DNA of 64,000 bases, taken from the NCBI RefSeq assembly GCF_031199965.1, contig NZ_CP133605.1, forward strand, positions 5,561,001 through 5,625,000. The letters are read 5' to 3'. The notes under the pieces are model-generated. The model was not told where the DNA came from. It searched no databases and saw only the letters and a list, made by a program, of their open reading frames with translations. The translations under genes and the position numbers were made by a program. Positions 18,004-26,332 of this stretch are shown in pieces (position 1 is the stretch's first letter; each line of letters begins with the position of its first letter). The stretch is from Paenibacillus sp. D2_2. Lineage in GTDB: Bacteria; Bacillota; Bacilli; Paenibacillales; Paenibacillaceae.

Positions 18004-18025
18004 ATTTGCTTAACACAAACAAATT
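18004..18025. promoter_or_regulatory. MarR operator in front of the MFS gene
   Basis: The block ATTTGCTTAACACAAACAAA plus TT matches the block at 17424-17445 at 20 of 22 positions. It lies 22 bases before the GTG start, where a bound repressor would block transcription. Confidence 0.72.
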
Positions 18026-18046
18026 TAATGAGAAGGTGAATTAAAC

Positions 18047-19561
18047 GTGGCAAAAAGCAATACAGGCTTGATTTTAACCGGATTGTTGATCAGTCTTTTC
18101 GTTGCCGCATTAGATCAGACTGTTGTGTCTACAGCCATGGGAACGATCGTTGCTGATCTTGGCGGAATCGATAAATATGTATGGGTATCATCCGCTTACT
18201 TCATCGCGGAACTCGCAGGCATGCCGATTTACGGTAAACTCTCGGATATGTTCGGACGCAAACGTTTTTTTGTGTTCGGCGTATTCATCTTTCTTCTTGG
18301 ATCGATTCTTTGTGGACTCGCTCACAATATGGTTGAGCTTAGTATCTATCGAGCTATTCAAGGTATCGGGGGTGGTGTTGTAGAACCTATTGTCTTCACC
18401 ATTGCCTATAGTATTATTCCGGATGAAAAAAGAGGACGGATCGGAGGATTATTCGGGTCGGCATTCGGCTTGGCAAGCATTCTGGGGCCCCTATTGGGCT
18501 CCTATTTAACGGAGATGCTTGGTTGGCGCTGGATCTTTTATCTCAATTTGATCCCGGGACTGATCAGCCTGGGTTTGGTCATTTTCTTTTATCGGGAAAC
18601 CCATACCCGCTCCAATCAAAAGATTGATTGGCTGGGAACGTTCACGCTTGTAGGTTCTCTTGTTTGCTTGTCTTTTGCCTTGGAGATGGGAGGGAGTGAA
18701 TACGAATGGACTTCTCCTGTCATCGTTACATTATTTTTCATGTTCGTACTGCTGTTCTGTACCTTCTTATATGCCGAAAAGAAAGTGCCGGAGCCGATCA
18801 TTTCATTCCGAATGTTCAAGAACAGACTCCTCTCCACATGCCTCCTATTGGCATTTATATATGGAGCAGCCTACATTGTTGTAATCGTGTATATGCCCTT
18901 ATTCGTACAAGGTGTTATGGGACGACCAGCAATCAATTCTGGATTCATTTTGATACCTCTGCTTCTTAGCTCGATCCTAACCAGCATGACCGGTTCGACG
19001 CTCATTAGGAAAATCGGTTATCGCGTTACTATGCTGATATCTGGATGCGTCTACGCGAGCGGCGTTTTTCTTCTGATTCGAATGACCGAGGACACGACAC
19101 CGTTGTTGTCTGCTCTCTACATGATCGTTATCGGAATTGGGGTCGGCTTTTCTTTCTCTGTCCTAAGCATTGGGACGAATCGGAGCGTCGACGGGGCTGA
19201 GCGGGGAGCCGCAAACTCCATTCTAACGTTTCTGCGCGCATTCGGCATGACCGTCGGCATTACCGTATTTGGCATCATTCAGAAGAATTTGCTGACCAAT
19301 CAGATAAGCAAGTTGCTATCCGATAATGAAAATGCAAAGGGGCATCTGCAAAACCTGAATCCGGAAGCTCTGCTGACGCAGGGAGGGCGTTCGCAAATCC
19401 CTGATGATTTATTGAGAAGGATGACCGGAGCGTTTGCCTACTCGCTCACTCACATGTTTATGTGGTTATTTGTTCCCGCGACGTTAATATTGGTCTTTGC
19501 TCTTCGAATGAGCAAGGAGAAACAAGTTGCCAACGGTCGGCCTTATGGACAAACCGATTAA
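18047..19561 (+). CDS. MFS multidrug exporter, DHA2/EmrB-QacA family (14 membrane segments)
   Basis: 504 residues, intact. The N-terminus has LFVAALDQTVVSTAMGTI, the DHA2 motif with the membrane Asp (LDQTVV). Motif A between helices 2 and 3 reads GKLSDMFGRKRFF. Motif C-like GSAFGLASILGPLLGS is the antiporter signature. The total hydrophobic profile fits 14 helices, so proton-coupled drug export across the cytoplasmic membrane is expected. GTG start with AGAAGGTG upstream. Second gene of the MarR/MFS cassette between sites E and F, with its own MarR-type operator. Substrate range unknown. Confidence 0.9.
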   Translation: MAKSNTGLILTGLLISLFVAALDQTVVSTAMGTIVADLGGIDKYVWVSSAYFIAELAGMPIYGKLSDMFGRKRFFVFGVFIFLLGSILCGLAHNMVELSIYRAIQGIGGGVVEPIVFTIAYSIIPDEKRGRIGGLFGSAFGLASILGPLLGSYLTEMLGWRWIFYLNLIPGLISLGLVIFFYRETHTRSNQKIDWLGTFTLVGSLVCLSFALEMGGSEYEWTSPVIVTLFFMFVLLFCTFLYAEKKVPEPIISFRMFKNRLLSTCLLLAFIYGAAYIVVIVYMPLFVQGVMGRPAINSGFILIPLLLSSILTSMTGSTLIRKIGYRVTMLISGCVYASGVFLLIRMTEDTTPLLSALYMIVIGIGVGFSFSVLSIGTNRSVDGAERGAANSILTFLRAFGMTVGITVFGIIQKNLLTNQISKLLSDNENAKGHLQNLNPEALLTQGGRSQIPDDLLRRMTGAFAYSLTHMFMWLFVPATLILVFALRMSKEKQVANGRPYGQTD

Positions 19562-19627
19562 GACCAAGGGCGGTTCGCTTAAGCATCAGTAGTATCACTC
19601 TACATGTTTCGCGGCTAAGGCCAAAAA

Positions 19628-19677
19628 TTTCGCCCTACTTATGATACGGTTCAGCTTAACGGGGGCATCGGCGAAAA
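19628..19677 (-). repeat. Site F: rlmH-3'-end-like attachment site, complete palindrome of the second class
   Basis: The minus strand reads GCTGAACCGTATCATAAG-TAG (A-E-P-Y-H-K-stop). Outer arms TTTCGCC and GGCGAAA pair exactly. The right side is followed by AATGCGCCTAAGTGTGCCGC, which recurs at half-site G (21641). 16 of 18 positions fit the SCC consensus. Confidence 0.85.
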
Positions 19678-19705
19678 ATGCGCCTAAGTGTGCCGCGCGG
19701 CATGG

Positions 19706-19795
19706 CAATAAACTCGTCAGTTGCTTGCCGCCGCGCTACTTCGTCTTTGTTCTTAACAGCGTCATGACGAAATAAATCGGCAGCATCGACTTAGT
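19706..19795 (-). pseudogene. 90-base remnant of an XRE-type regulator gene
   Basis: This stretch matches 22231-22320 of the XRE remnant with roughly a tenth of positions changed, in the same orientation. It lacks any start or complete domain. It directly abuts the tail of site F, so it probably marks the edge of an earlier, partly lost cassette that carried the same regulator. Confidence 0.65.
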
Positions 19796-19849
19796 GAAAC
19801 ACGAAAATATATAAGTTGATTTTACTTATCAAGAATTATTAAAAAAGAG

Positions 19850-19878
19850 TTGATATTTATGCCTATTTGTTTTAAACT
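19850..19878 (+). promoter_or_regulatory. Likely promoter of the TetR gene
   Basis: TTGATA and TAAACT with a 17-base spacer, 42 bases before the TTG start. Sequence match only. Confidence 0.4.
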
Positions 19879-19920
19879 TATGAAAAAACATACCGATTGA
19901 ATGTTTTTAGGAGGGGCAAT

Positions 19921-20568
19921 TTGAGGAAAAAATATACAGCAAAGGAAGTCAGAAACTTAATACTAGATACTGCTTCTGTTTTATTTATTGAGAAAGGGTA
20001 TGAGCAAACTTCTATCAGTGATATTGTTGCTGGATTGGATGGACTCACTCGGGGTGCTATTTACCATCATTTTGAATCCAAATATCAAATTATTGTAGGA
20101 ATCGCAAAAAGGTTTATACCAGAACAAGATTTATTAGATTCTATCGATGAGCGAGATGATTTAAGTGGTTTAGAAAGAATTCAAAACATTTTACTCGAAA
20201 CTATGTTTAATGAGGATATTACGAAATCGACAGCAATTTCGTTGTCCTTACTTAGGGATCCAACTTTTATTTCGATTTATAACACTCAAATTTGCGAAGT
20301 TCTGGCTCCAAAAATAGAAAAGTATATTAATGCAGGTAATGAGGATGGCTCTATCACAGTACCACAACCAGAACAAATGGCAGAAATCATTATTTTATTA
20401 ACAAGTACTTGGTTCATTCAAGCACTATTTCCAAATACAGTTGAGACGTTTTTTGAAAAATTAAAAGCTGCTCAATATGTGTTAAAAGAAAGTGGAGTAA
20501 ATGTTATAAGTGATGAAGTCTTTTCAACAATCTTACGGAGGCTACTAAGTAAAAAAAGGAGTAAGTAA
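19921..20568 (+). CDS. TetR-family transcriptional regulator
   Basis: 215 residues. The TetR helix-turn-helix is clear: ILDTASVLFIEKGYEQTSIS, DIVAGLDGLTRGAIYHHFES. The C-terminal ligand domain is diverse, as usual. A TTG start at 19921 is preferred because AGGAGG lies 6 bases upstream; an earlier ATG at 19897 has no ribosome site. The stop overlaps the ATG of the next gene by one base (TAATG), so the two are translationally coupled. The pair is noticeably AT-rich compared with surrounding cassettes, pointing to a different donor. Confidence 0.9.
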   Translation: MRKKYTAKEVRNLILDTASVLFIEKGYEQTSISDIVAGLDGLTRGAIYHHFESKYQIIVGIAKRFIPEQDLLDSIDERDDLSGLERIQNILLETMFNEDITKSTAISLSLLRDPTFISIYNTQICEVLAPKIEKYINAGNEDGSITVPQPEQMAEIIILLTSTWFIQALFPNTVETFFEKLKAAQYVLKESGVNVISDEVFSTILRRLLSKKRSK

Positions 20569-21497
20569 TGAAAAAAACTTCAAAAATTTTGGGGATTATT
20601 TCACTATCAATACTAATCATTATTGCATTGTTTTTTGTAGGAGTTTTTATTAACAATAAAATTCAACTGAGTCGTGAAGGAAAGAAGATAGTTTCTTACG
20701 GTGAAACTGTTGTTATAGATGGAAAAAAAATGCAATTCCAGATCTCTGGGAAAGGTGAAAAGACAATCGTTTTATTACCTGGCTATATGACAGCTGCACC
20801 AATAATTGATTTCAAACAACTGATTAATGAGTTAGAAAAAAATTATCGAGTTATTGCGGTAGAACCTTTTGGGTATGGTTTAAGTGATGATACGGACAAA
20901 GAAAGATCTGTTGAAAATTTAACCGAGGAAATACATGAAGTTTTGGTTAAGCAGGGAATTAATAAGTATACTATTATGGGGCATTCTATTTCAGGGGTCT
21001 ACTCTCTTGAGTATATTAAAAAATATCCTCATGAAGTTGAAGCTTTTATAGGAATTGATAATAGCCTTCCTTCACAAGGGGGTGCTGATGATAATAAAGA
21101 GGGGACCATTGAATTTTTAAGTAAGTCGGGACTATTCCGATTACTCTCAAATATGAACGCCAACATGTTGAACATTCCGGATGTGGGAGATAAACTAGGT
21201 GAACAGTATAAATATATATCACTTAAAAATATAGGGTCAAAAGCAACAATGAATGAAGGCAAATCAATGCTAGAAAATTTTAATAAAACTGCTGAGATAC
21301 AGTATCCTAAAAGTCTACCCGTTTTATATTTTTTGGCTACTGAAAGTACTGATACTGATGATAACTGGTTGAAGATTCATCAAGACATGGTTAAAAATAG
21401 TGAAAAATCAGCTATTAAAATAATAAAGGGAGGACACTATTTACATCATACTGAATCAAAGCAATTAGCTGAATTTACTGCATCTTTTTTAGAATGA
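20568..21497 (+). CDS. Membrane-anchored alpha/beta hydrolase
   Basis: 309 residues. An N-terminal hydrophobic anchor (IISLSILIIIALFFVGVFI, about 9-30) is followed by an alpha/beta hydrolase: IVLLPGYMTAAPI, RVIAVEPFGYGLSDD, nucleophile elbow GHSISG, and a C-terminal GGHYLHHTE with the likely catalytic His. The domain probably faces outside. AAAAAGGAG precedes the ATG. Translationally coupled to the TetR gene, which probably controls it. Substrate unknown; a lactone, ester or peptide is possible. Confidence 0.85.
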   Translation: MKKTSKILGIISLSILIIIALFFVGVFINNKIQLSREGKKIVSYGETVVIDGKKMQFQISGKGEKTIVLLPGYMTAAPIIDFKQLINELEKNYRVIAVEPFGYGLSDDTDKERSVENLTEEIHEVLVKQGINKYTIMGHSISGVYSLEYIKKYPHEVEAFIGIDNSLPSQGGADDNKEGTIEFLSKSGLFRLLSNMNANMLNIPDVGDKLGEQYKYISLKNIGSKATMNEGKSMLENFNKTAEIQYPKSLPVLYFLATESTDTDDNWLKIHQDMVKNSEKSAIKIIKGGHYLHHTESKQLAEFTASFLE

Positions 21498-21628
21498 TAA
21501 TTTATTAAAACTTTATTGACAACTGGACCCAATCTGGCGATTTTACGGTATCCTTAAGGTCTCACTCTCAAAGGATAAAATCCCTGAAAGGGTTATAGAC
21601 CGTAGTCTACCCGATTTCCGAGCGGACA

Positions 21629-21663
21629 ACGGCGAAAAATGCGCCCAAGTGTGCCGCGCGGCG
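21629..21663 (-). repeat. Half-site G: right half of an attachment site
   Basis: CGGCGAAAAATGCGCCCAAG followed by TGTGCCGCGCGGC matches the right side of site F with one change, but the PYHK-stop half is absent. Probably a scar from imprecise loss or recombination of a cassette end. Confidence 0.55.
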
Positions 21664-21676
21664 GTATTCCGAGCTT

Positions 21677-21724
21677 CAAAACGACTTGCGTTTTGCAGGT
21701 AAGCTCTGTAACGTAGAGCTTACC
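21677..21724. other. Two adjacent perfect hairpins
   Basis: CAAAACG-ACTTG-CGTTTTG (21677-21695) is followed by GGTAAGCTCT-GTAACGT-AGAGCTTACC (21698-21724), a 10-base perfect stem. Neither has a T tail, so they are not ordinary terminators. They lie just past half-site G in a 380-base region without genes. Function unknown. Confidence 0.5.
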
Positions 21725-21878
21725 GAACTACTGCCAAAAACCACGAGAGCCGAAGCAACCGGGCAATTCCTTCATAATCCCTCTCAAATCATTCACCGAA
21801 GTCAAGTTTGTAATTAGTCCCGCTCCTCCTCTATGCTTTACTCGAATCCGAACTTGTACAATATGGGGGAATGGGCTA

Positions 21879-22049
21879 ATGGAATGGGATGAATTACGGA
21901 GTCGCTCCGATAGGCTTTATGGCACTCAAGCATCTGATGCTGGTTTAACCGGGCAATCGATTGACGCTTATCAAGTTGAATTGCTCAAGCTGTATGATCG
22001 CTGGACTGGAGTAAATACAGAAATCTCCTTGCAGGGTAATTCCGTGTGA
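21879..22049 (+). CDS. Small hypothetical protein of 56 residues
   Basis: ATG at 21879 with GGGGGA 9 bases upstream. The product begins MEWDELRSRSDRLYGTQASD and includes DAYQVELLKLYDRW; it is hydrophilic and helical in appearance. A bidirectional terminator lies 57 bases after its TGA, as expected for a real gene. Not recognised. It sits between half-site G and the XRE remnant. Confidence 0.45.
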   Translation: MEWDELRSRSDRLYGTQASDAGLTGQSIDAYQVELLKLYDRWTGVNTEISLQGNSV

Positions 22050-22106
22050 CCAGCATGTGCCCAGAACAGGTGTACGATTCTCGACCCAAATGAATCCAGA
22101 TAAACC

Positions 22107-22145
22107 AAAACCACCAATAACCCGAAATGGCATTGGTGGTTTTTC
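22107..22145. terminator. Bidirectional terminator
   Basis: AAAACCACCAAT and ATTGGTGGTTTT form a perfect 12-base stem with T runs on both strands. It separates the small gene ending at 22049 from the converging XRE remnant ending at 22150. Confidence 0.85.
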
Positions 22146-22149
22146 GTTT

Positions 22150-22437
22150 TTAATTATTGTTAAATGCTTGAATTAGCTCTTTATTGATCCGCTTTATGAT
22201 CTCAATCTTATTACTATCCAGATTGCTTATCATGGCAATAAACTCGTCAGTTGCTTGTTGCCGCGCTACCTCGTCTTTGTTTTTAACAGTGTCATGACCA
22301 AATAAATCGGCGACATCGATTTGGAGAGCTGCATATATTTTCTCCAAAGTATCTATGGTGAAGTTCCGTTCTCCCGTCGCCAAGATGATCTCCGTGACCT
22401 TCTCACTGGACTTATCCGTTACGGATGAATCTCTCAT
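22150..22437 (-). pseudogene. XRE-type regulator, N-terminally truncated
   Basis: The readable product keeps the end of a helix-turn-helix (SEKVTEIILATGERNFTIDT, LEKIYAALQIDVADLF) and a C-terminal helical region (DEFIAMISNLDSNKIEIIKR). The first two helices that an XRE protein needs are missing, and the sequence changes abruptly near 22420 into a gene of opposite direction. The start given is only the first ATG available. A shorter copy of the middle of this gene lies at 19706-19795. It may be the remains of a cassette repressor. Confidence 0.6.
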
Positions 22438-22784
22438 GTAAATGCTTCTCTAATGCTCTTCCACCTGTGGTCCAAGAATTCAACTTAACCCCCATTAAAG
22501 TAGATAGAGTACAAAATTCAGGAATTATTACCGACCAAATTATTGACTATATTTCTACAAGTAAGTATGTTATTGCAGATTTAACTGGCGAGAGACCTAA
22601 TACTTATTATGAAGCAGGTTTTGCACATGCATTAAATAAAGAAACTATCCTGACTATAAAAAGGGGAGAAAAGATTCATTTTGATCTTTCAAGTCATCGT
22701 TTCATACAATTGGAAACTGAAGCAGATCTACGTAAACAATTAAGAGATAGATTCAGCAATCTGACTAGTAATAATGATAAGTAA
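22425..22784 (+). pseudogene. Nucleoside 2-deoxyribosyltransferase-like protein, N-terminally truncated
   Basis: Reads VQNSGIITDQIIDYISTSKY, VIADLTGERPNTYYEAGFAH, ALNKETILTIKRG, a Rossmann-like domain found in nucleoside deoxyribosyltransferase-like and TIR-like nucleotide-processing proteins. Such domains are also common in phage-defence genes. The usual N-terminal strand (FVIMPFG-type) is absent; the chain begins abruptly at the junction with the XRE remnant, and the ATG at 22425 has no convincing ribosome site. Followed by a strong terminator. Probably inactive, or its start was lost when two cassettes fused. Confidence 0.6.
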
Positions 22785-22792
22785 TTTTGAGG

Positions 22793-22827
22793 GGTCGCTA
22801 AGTGTATTTTACTTAGCGACCTTTTAT
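22793..22827 (+). terminator. Terminator after the NDT-like gene
   Basis: GGTCGCTAAGT and ACTTAGCGACC form a perfect 11-base stem with a 7-base loop, then TTTTATG. Strong. Confidence 0.9.
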
Positions 22828-23051
22828 GTTGCAGTAATTACGCATAACGTCGTATTCACGAACTGCGTAAATCCCCCCGATTTACTTATATCCCTGAAAT
22901 TTGCAATAAATCCGACTCACTTATAGTAGCACAATATGGGAAAATGTAGCGCAATATTGCTTCCTTATCAAAGCAAAAACCCCTCAACCCAAAGGCCGTA
23001 GAGGTTAAAATTCAATCTATTCCACAAGCGCACTAACACTTCAAACTTCAA

Positions 23052-23080
23052 TTTTTCGCCGTCACTTATGGTAAGGTTTG
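23052..23080 (-). repeat. Site H: rlmH-3'-end-like attachment site, left half
   Basis: The minus strand reads GACAAACCTTACCATAAG-TGA (D-K-P-Y-H-K-stop) then CGGCGAAAAAT. The right half is replaced by the 3' end of the GIY-YIG gene, whose stop codon lies at 23085. Upstream pyrimidine-rich sequence resembles that before sites A, I, J and rlmH. Confidence 0.75.
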
Positions 23081-23084
23081 TCAT

Positions 23085-23447
23085 TTATGCCTGCCTGAAA
23101 AATACTTTGTCTTCGTTATATTTGGCCTTGCCTTCATTAATGATATACGTTTCATAAATTTCTCTGTGGATAGGATCTTCAACGATACAAACTTCGATTT
23201 TCGTTACTTCGTCTCTATGCATTCTGATCGGGGATACGGTATCCTCAAAATGTTTTTTTATTCTCGGTCTAAGCTTTCTGGCTTTTCCGACGAACAACAA
23301 TTCATCTTTATCGTTGTAAAACATGAAAATTCCACCTAACTCTCTAGTGATCAGGTGAAATTCCGTGAAGCCGTAAATGTTGCTTTCCTGTGAACCAACC
23401 TGTTTGGTAATGGTGACATTAGGTGTGGGAATGATGATATTGATCAT
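23085..23447 (-). CDS. GIY-YIG nuclease-like protein
   Basis: 120 residues. The central GIFMFYNDKDELLFVGKARK, LRPRIKKHFED corresponds to the UvrC-type GIY-YIG core (G-x-Y/F...G-K-A/T-x-x-L-R-x-R), although the first motif reads GIF-MFY. The C-terminal YETYIINEGKAKYNED supplies the usual late Glu/Asn. GGAAG lies about 11 bases before the ATG. A stand-alone small nuclease, possibly for DNA processing. The stop is only a few bases from site H. The family call is firm, activity uncertain. Confidence 0.75.
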   Translation of the reverse strand: MINIIIPTPNVTITKQVGSQESNIYGFTEFHLITRELGGIFMFYNDKDELLFVGKARKLRPRIKKHFEDTVSPIRMHRDEVTKIEVCIVEDPIHREIYETYIINEGKAKYNEDKVFFRQA

Positions 23448-23602
23448 AATAGTCTACTTCCTTTACTTGTATTAGATTGTGTACTGTGCTCGTACTTCAA
23501 GCATACTACATGGTATCACATTATACCCAACTTCTTACGATGCTCCATGAGCGTATATGGAAAATCGGTAGATTTCATGGAGTTCGAGCACCATCATACT
23601 CT

Positions 23603-23839
23603 TCAGGTCCAAGCCCATAAGAATCCGTCGCGGTCCCAAGCAATTCTGCCGCCGTGGAGTTTGCGGAAAGCCTTCTTCACCTCTTTAGACAGCGATGTAT
23701 TTCCATTCTCATTCACGAATACGAATTGTTCTCCGAAATGGGTCTTCACATATTCAATCGCATCGGCCTGGTATAGCGTTCCCGTAAACCTGATTTCCTT
23801 GACCATCCATTCCGCCACTTCCTGTGCGGTTACTTCCAT
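23603..23839 (-). CDS. Small conserved protein (DUF6953-like)
   Basis: 78 residues: EVAEWMVKEIRFTGTLYQAD, AIEYVKTHFGEQFVFVNENG, RKLHGGRIAWDRDGFLWAW. I recognise this as a small conserved bacterial family of unknown function (DUF6953 from memory). AAAGGAG lies 9 bases before the ATG. Soluble, no signal peptide. Shares the 1-kb segment between sites H and I with the GIY-YIG gene. Confidence 0.75.
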   Translation of the reverse strand: MEVTAQEVAEWMVKEIRFTGTLYQADAIEYVKTHFGEQFVFVNENGNTSLSKEVKKAFRKLHGGRIAWDRDGFLWAWT

Positions 23840-24050
23840 AGGATTATTCTCCTTTCTACTCGCTTATTGCCCCATTGCTGGGTGTGAGGTGAGAAAAACG
23901 CAAAAATGATGACAAAGCTGCGCGCAAGATTCGCTGATGGTAGTAGGAAGCCAATAACAACGAAGACCTAACACATGCCTGCTGCGCATTCGCCTGACAT
24001 CAAAATCCACATACCTTCCAACATTCCTCAGACAACTTCACCAATATTAT

Positions 24051-24098
24051 TTTTCGCCCTACTTATGATACGGTTCACCATATCATCTATAAAGCGAA
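24051..24098 (-). repeat. Site I: rlmH-3'-end-like attachment site, near-complete palindrome
   Basis: The minus strand reads GGTGAACCGTATCATAAG-TAG (G-E-P-Y-H-K-stop) then GGCGAAAAAT. The right half, CCATATCATCTATAAAGCGAA, is the imperfect mirror image of the left. 16 of 18 positions fit the SCC consensus. Confidence 0.85.
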
Positions 24099-24137
24099 CT
24101 TAACTCCTATCAAAAGAACTCGTCCATAAGGTAATAA

Positions 24138-24254
24138 GTGCATCACAAAGAGATCGAGCTAACCTTTGATGAGAAGATTGAGGAATACTTCCAAACTATT
24201 GCCCCTTCCGCTAATGATGAAGCAGAGGGGCTTTTTGTGTTCCTAGCAAAATAG
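24138..24254 (+). other. Possible 38-residue remnant just inside site I
   Basis: From GTG 24138 (AAGG upstream) the frame reads HHKEIELTFDEKIEEYFQTI and then DEAEGLFVFLAK to a TAG. Protein-like composition suggests the tail of a lost cassette gene. A hairpin with a T5 tail lies inside the same stretch (24201-24236), so the region may be non-coding. Confidence 0.3.
24201..24236 (+). terminator. Possible terminator inside the remnant
   Basis: GCCCCTTCCGCT and AGCAGAGGGGC pair over two blocks around an 8-base loop and are followed by TTTTT. It may be fortuitous if the surrounding frame is coding. Confidence 0.45.
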
Positions 24255-24421
24255 TTCGTAGTAAGTAGAAGATTATGATAGCAATCTAATTTTTTATATC
24301 GTATGATTCTTAACATACAATAAGAGTTTGCAATAATAAGCTTCATAATATATATCTTATTACACTTTAGGGGAATAAATTTATATTTTCCGTACGGGAG
24401 TTTTTTCGGAATGGAGAGACT

Positions 24422-25871
24422 ATGAAAAAAATTATTGCCTTTATGATTGCATTACTTATACTGTTCACCGGATTCGCAACACCAGGTTATGCATTATCAG
24501 ATTCGCAATCTGATTCAATACAAACATTGTTGGATGATGCAAGCCGTATATCAGGTGTACCGGGAATGTCAATCTCAATACTTGCGAACAATGAAGTGCA
24601 CTACTTTTCTTCTGGGTACGCAGATCGCGAAAAGGGACTGTCGGCAAGTGAAAATACTCTATATGAGCTGGCTTCGGTAAGTAAATCCTTTACCGGCATG
24701 GGTATTCTGCTGATGGAAGAACAAGGACTGCTGTCAATGTCAGACTCTATCCATAAATATTTGCCTTGGTTTACGTTAAAGTATCAGGGGAAACACGTTG
24801 ATATGCAAAGTATGACACTCAATAACTTTTTACACCATACTAGCGGCTTAACAAATGGCCCTCACAATCAAAACATTCCACAAGGCAATACGCCGGATAT
24901 GTTGCAAAAAACCGTAGAAATGCTCGTAGATTCTGAATTGTCGTTCTATCCTGGTGAGCAGCATAATTACGGAACTGTTAATTATGACGTATTAGGTCTG
25001 GTTATTGAGATTGTGTCGGGACAAAGCTATGAAGACTTTATGAAGGAACAGGTATTTCAGCCGTTGGGTCTTCACCAGACGTATGTTTATAAAGAAGATG
25101 CTCAAGCCACCGGACAGTTGGCACAGGGCTACCGTTCTTCCTTTTTTATGACAACTCCATATAACGCGCCAGATTATTCCGGGAATAAACCCGCAGCCTA
25201 CATCATTTCTAGTACAAAAGATATGGCACGTTGGATGGGCATACAGATGGGTATTGTGCAGGATATACCTGAAATATTCCATACAGTTATCGAAAAATCA
25301 CATCAGGGTGATATGTCTGTTCCGGCTGTCAACGAAATGTATTATGCGGCGGGCTGGTCGGTAAACGCCAACCAAACGATTATAGAGCACCCAGGGGGAA
25401 ATCCTGAATTTCGGGACCGAAATGGCCATATTGCTAAATGAACGAACAGCCATCTGCTTGCTGACCAACGGCGCAAATATCAATAGAAGCATGGTACTAA
25501 AAGTTAAAGATATATTAGACGGCAATCTGACGCAGTCATATGGAATAAGCGGCACACAGCTTTTGGACATCATTTTGTCGTCTACCACAATTATTCTTTG
25601 CCTATTGGCTGTTCTGTTCTTTCTCTTAGGATTACGCAGAAAGAAAACGAATGAGCGGCAGCCAATGACAAAAAAGCGAATAATCGTAACAGCTATTTTG
25701 CTGATTGCTACGATTGTCCAGTGTATTATGTTCTATGCATTAGATTGGTCAGCGATACTAATTTGGCAAACATATAGTGTTCTTACAGCTTTGATTTCGT
25801 CGGCATTATTAACAGTAAGCATTACATGGTTTGTATACACTCACCGATATAATGCCTCGCTCCGAAAATAA
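24422..25871 (+). CDS. Serine beta-lactamase-like hydrolase with C-terminal membrane segments, one-base frameshift
   Basis: About 482 residues after removing one extra G near 25416. A signal peptide (FMIALLILFTGFATPGYA) precedes a class C/penicillin-binding-protein-like domain: SVSKSFTG (catalytic S-x-x-K), YGTVNYDVLG in place of the Y-x-N box, and HPGGNPEF in the KTG-box position. The repaired C-terminus (EMAILLNERTAICLLTNG) leads to three hydrophobic helices (STTIILCLLAVLFFLLGL, IIVTAILLIATIVQCIMFYA, LISSALLTVSITWFVY) that anchor it in the membrane. Similar proteins are D-amino-acid peptidases or esterases more often than resistance enzymes. GGAGAG precedes the ATG. First gene after site I. 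Confidence 0.85.
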
Positions 25872-26332
25872 GCATTCCATTCGTTCGCCTTATTGAAAAA
25901 ACGCGAAGATTTCTTTTAATGAGAGAACAATATCAGCAAAGAGGAAGTGCCAGGCACCCCCTATTTTCGAGCTTGACAAAATTGATGAAAATGAAAGAAT
26001 AATTACCTGTTATACCGTCGAAAACCCGTAAGAAAAGAAAAGAGACTCCTTGCGGGAATCCCTATAATCGAAGTTTAAAATAATCATTTCCCTTCTCTTA
26101 TTCACTCGATCTTGAAGAAACCCAAAGATCATTTCTGCATATGCAGCAACGATCATGGGATTACTCGTTAGCGATTTGATTTATGCCTCGCATTTAAAAC
26201 GTTCTGACTTTTGATGAGAATTAAACCCTAAATGATTGAGAAATACAGTAGCTCCTCTCTCCTAAGGATCAGGGAAACAATAGACCCAGATTTATGCAGT
26301 ACCAAAAATCCTTTTAACGATTCTTTTGTTGT
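25872..26332. other. Gap with probable gene remnants
   Basis: No intact gene. On the minus strand 26156-26010 reads MIVAAYAEMIFGFLQDRVNK and on to a TAA without a ribosome site. On the plus strand around 25955-26030 a frame ends FELDKIDENERIITCYTVEN. Both look like worn ends of cassette genes, and they overlap. The rest shows nothing I can name. Confidence 0.35.

Noticed and set aside
24422..25871. Calling the serine hydrolase a resistance beta-lactamase
   Set aside because: The Y-x-N box is altered and the membrane tail fits peptidase/esterase relatives better.
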